Source: K189A clade bacterium (GTDB lineage Bacteria > Pseudomonadota > Gammaproteobacteria > Pseudomonadales > Azotimanducaceae). Taken from it: a stretch of DNA of 36,069 nucleotides. Below the pieces are notes generated by a model, which was not told the origin of the DNA, did not search any database, and saw nothing but the letters and a program-made list of their open reading frames with translations. Below, in pieces: positions 36,027-36,069 of the stretch. Each line of letters begins with the position of its first letter. Within the stretch, counting starts at the first letter, position 1. The stretch lies in NCBI GenBank assembly GCA_018607725.1, contig JABBAY010000073.1:1-36069 (forward strand), written 5' to 3'. Position numbers and translations under genes: made by a program.

Positions 36027-36069
36027 GGGATAAGAGCTTGGAGATAAGAGCTTGGAGATAAGAGCTTGG
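36027..36069. repeat. 14-bp direct tandem repeat at window end
   Basis: Three head-to-tail copies of a 14-base unit (GATAAGAGCTTGGA) run to the last base of the window, with copy starts at 36029, 36043 and 36057. The preceding 35915-36026 holds no gene and has a purine-rich AAGAAAAGTTTGAAG stretch. The array may continue beyond the window. Confidence 0.85.

Overview
This window looks like chromosomal DNA of a gammaproteobacterium. The left third carries the order yhdP-rng-maf-mreD-mreC-mreB facing away from gatC-gatA-gatB, which is the arrangement known from Pseudomonas-like Gammaproteobacteria. The proteins read as gammaproteobacterial throughout. No tRNA, rRNA, CRISPR array or insertion sequence was seen.

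Layout. (1) 1-7532, minus strand: cell-envelope block of yhdP (cut by the window edge), rng, maf, mreD, mreC and mreB. (2) 7853-11084, plus strand: gatCAB, the tRNA-dependent amidotransferase. (3) 11118-16780: mixed accessory genes. These are a DUF1499 membrane protein, a Tat-exported M15-type peptidase and an SDR dehydrogenase, all on the minus strand. A small free-standing plus-strand gene (14276-14464) follows, then a minus-strand amidohydrolase/fatty-acid-desaturase pair that overlaps by one base. (4) 17054-31256, minus strand: a seven-gene electron-transfer locus of about 14 kb. (5) 31257-31786: its upstream control region with three CRP-like palindromes, and a tiny plus-strand ORF. (6) 31789-34123, minus strand: panB-panC-coaX, pantothenate/CoA synthesis, joined by ATGA overlaps. 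(7) 34502-35914, plus strand: an exported M20 metallopeptidase. The window ends in a 14-bp tandem repeat.

The locus at 17054-31256 is the main interest. In transcription order it encodes: a flavoprotein fused to two cyclic-nucleotide-binding domains and a four-cluster ferredoxin; a b-type cytochrome-like membrane protein; an FHA domain joined through one membrane helix to a decaheme cytochrome; a large lipoprotein with two GlcG/HbpS-like domains; an outer-membrane beta-barrel; a decaheme cytochrome fused to an LVIVD-repeat beta-propeller; and a pentaheme cytochrome of the c554 type. Together these encode 25 c-type heme sites (24 CXXCH and one CX4CH), probably two b hemes, one FAD and four [4Fe-4S] clusters. 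The parts span cytoplasm, inner membrane, periplasm and outer membrane.

My inference is an uncharacterised trans-envelope electron conduit between an NAD(P)H/ferredoxin-type cytoplasmic module and the outer membrane or outside. Signalling domains (cNMP and FHA) are built into its redox proteins. Both cNMP domains keep the phosphate-binding cassette, and CRP-like sites lie upstream, so cAMP may act on both transcription and enzyme. The direction of electron flow and the external partner cannot be read from the sequence.
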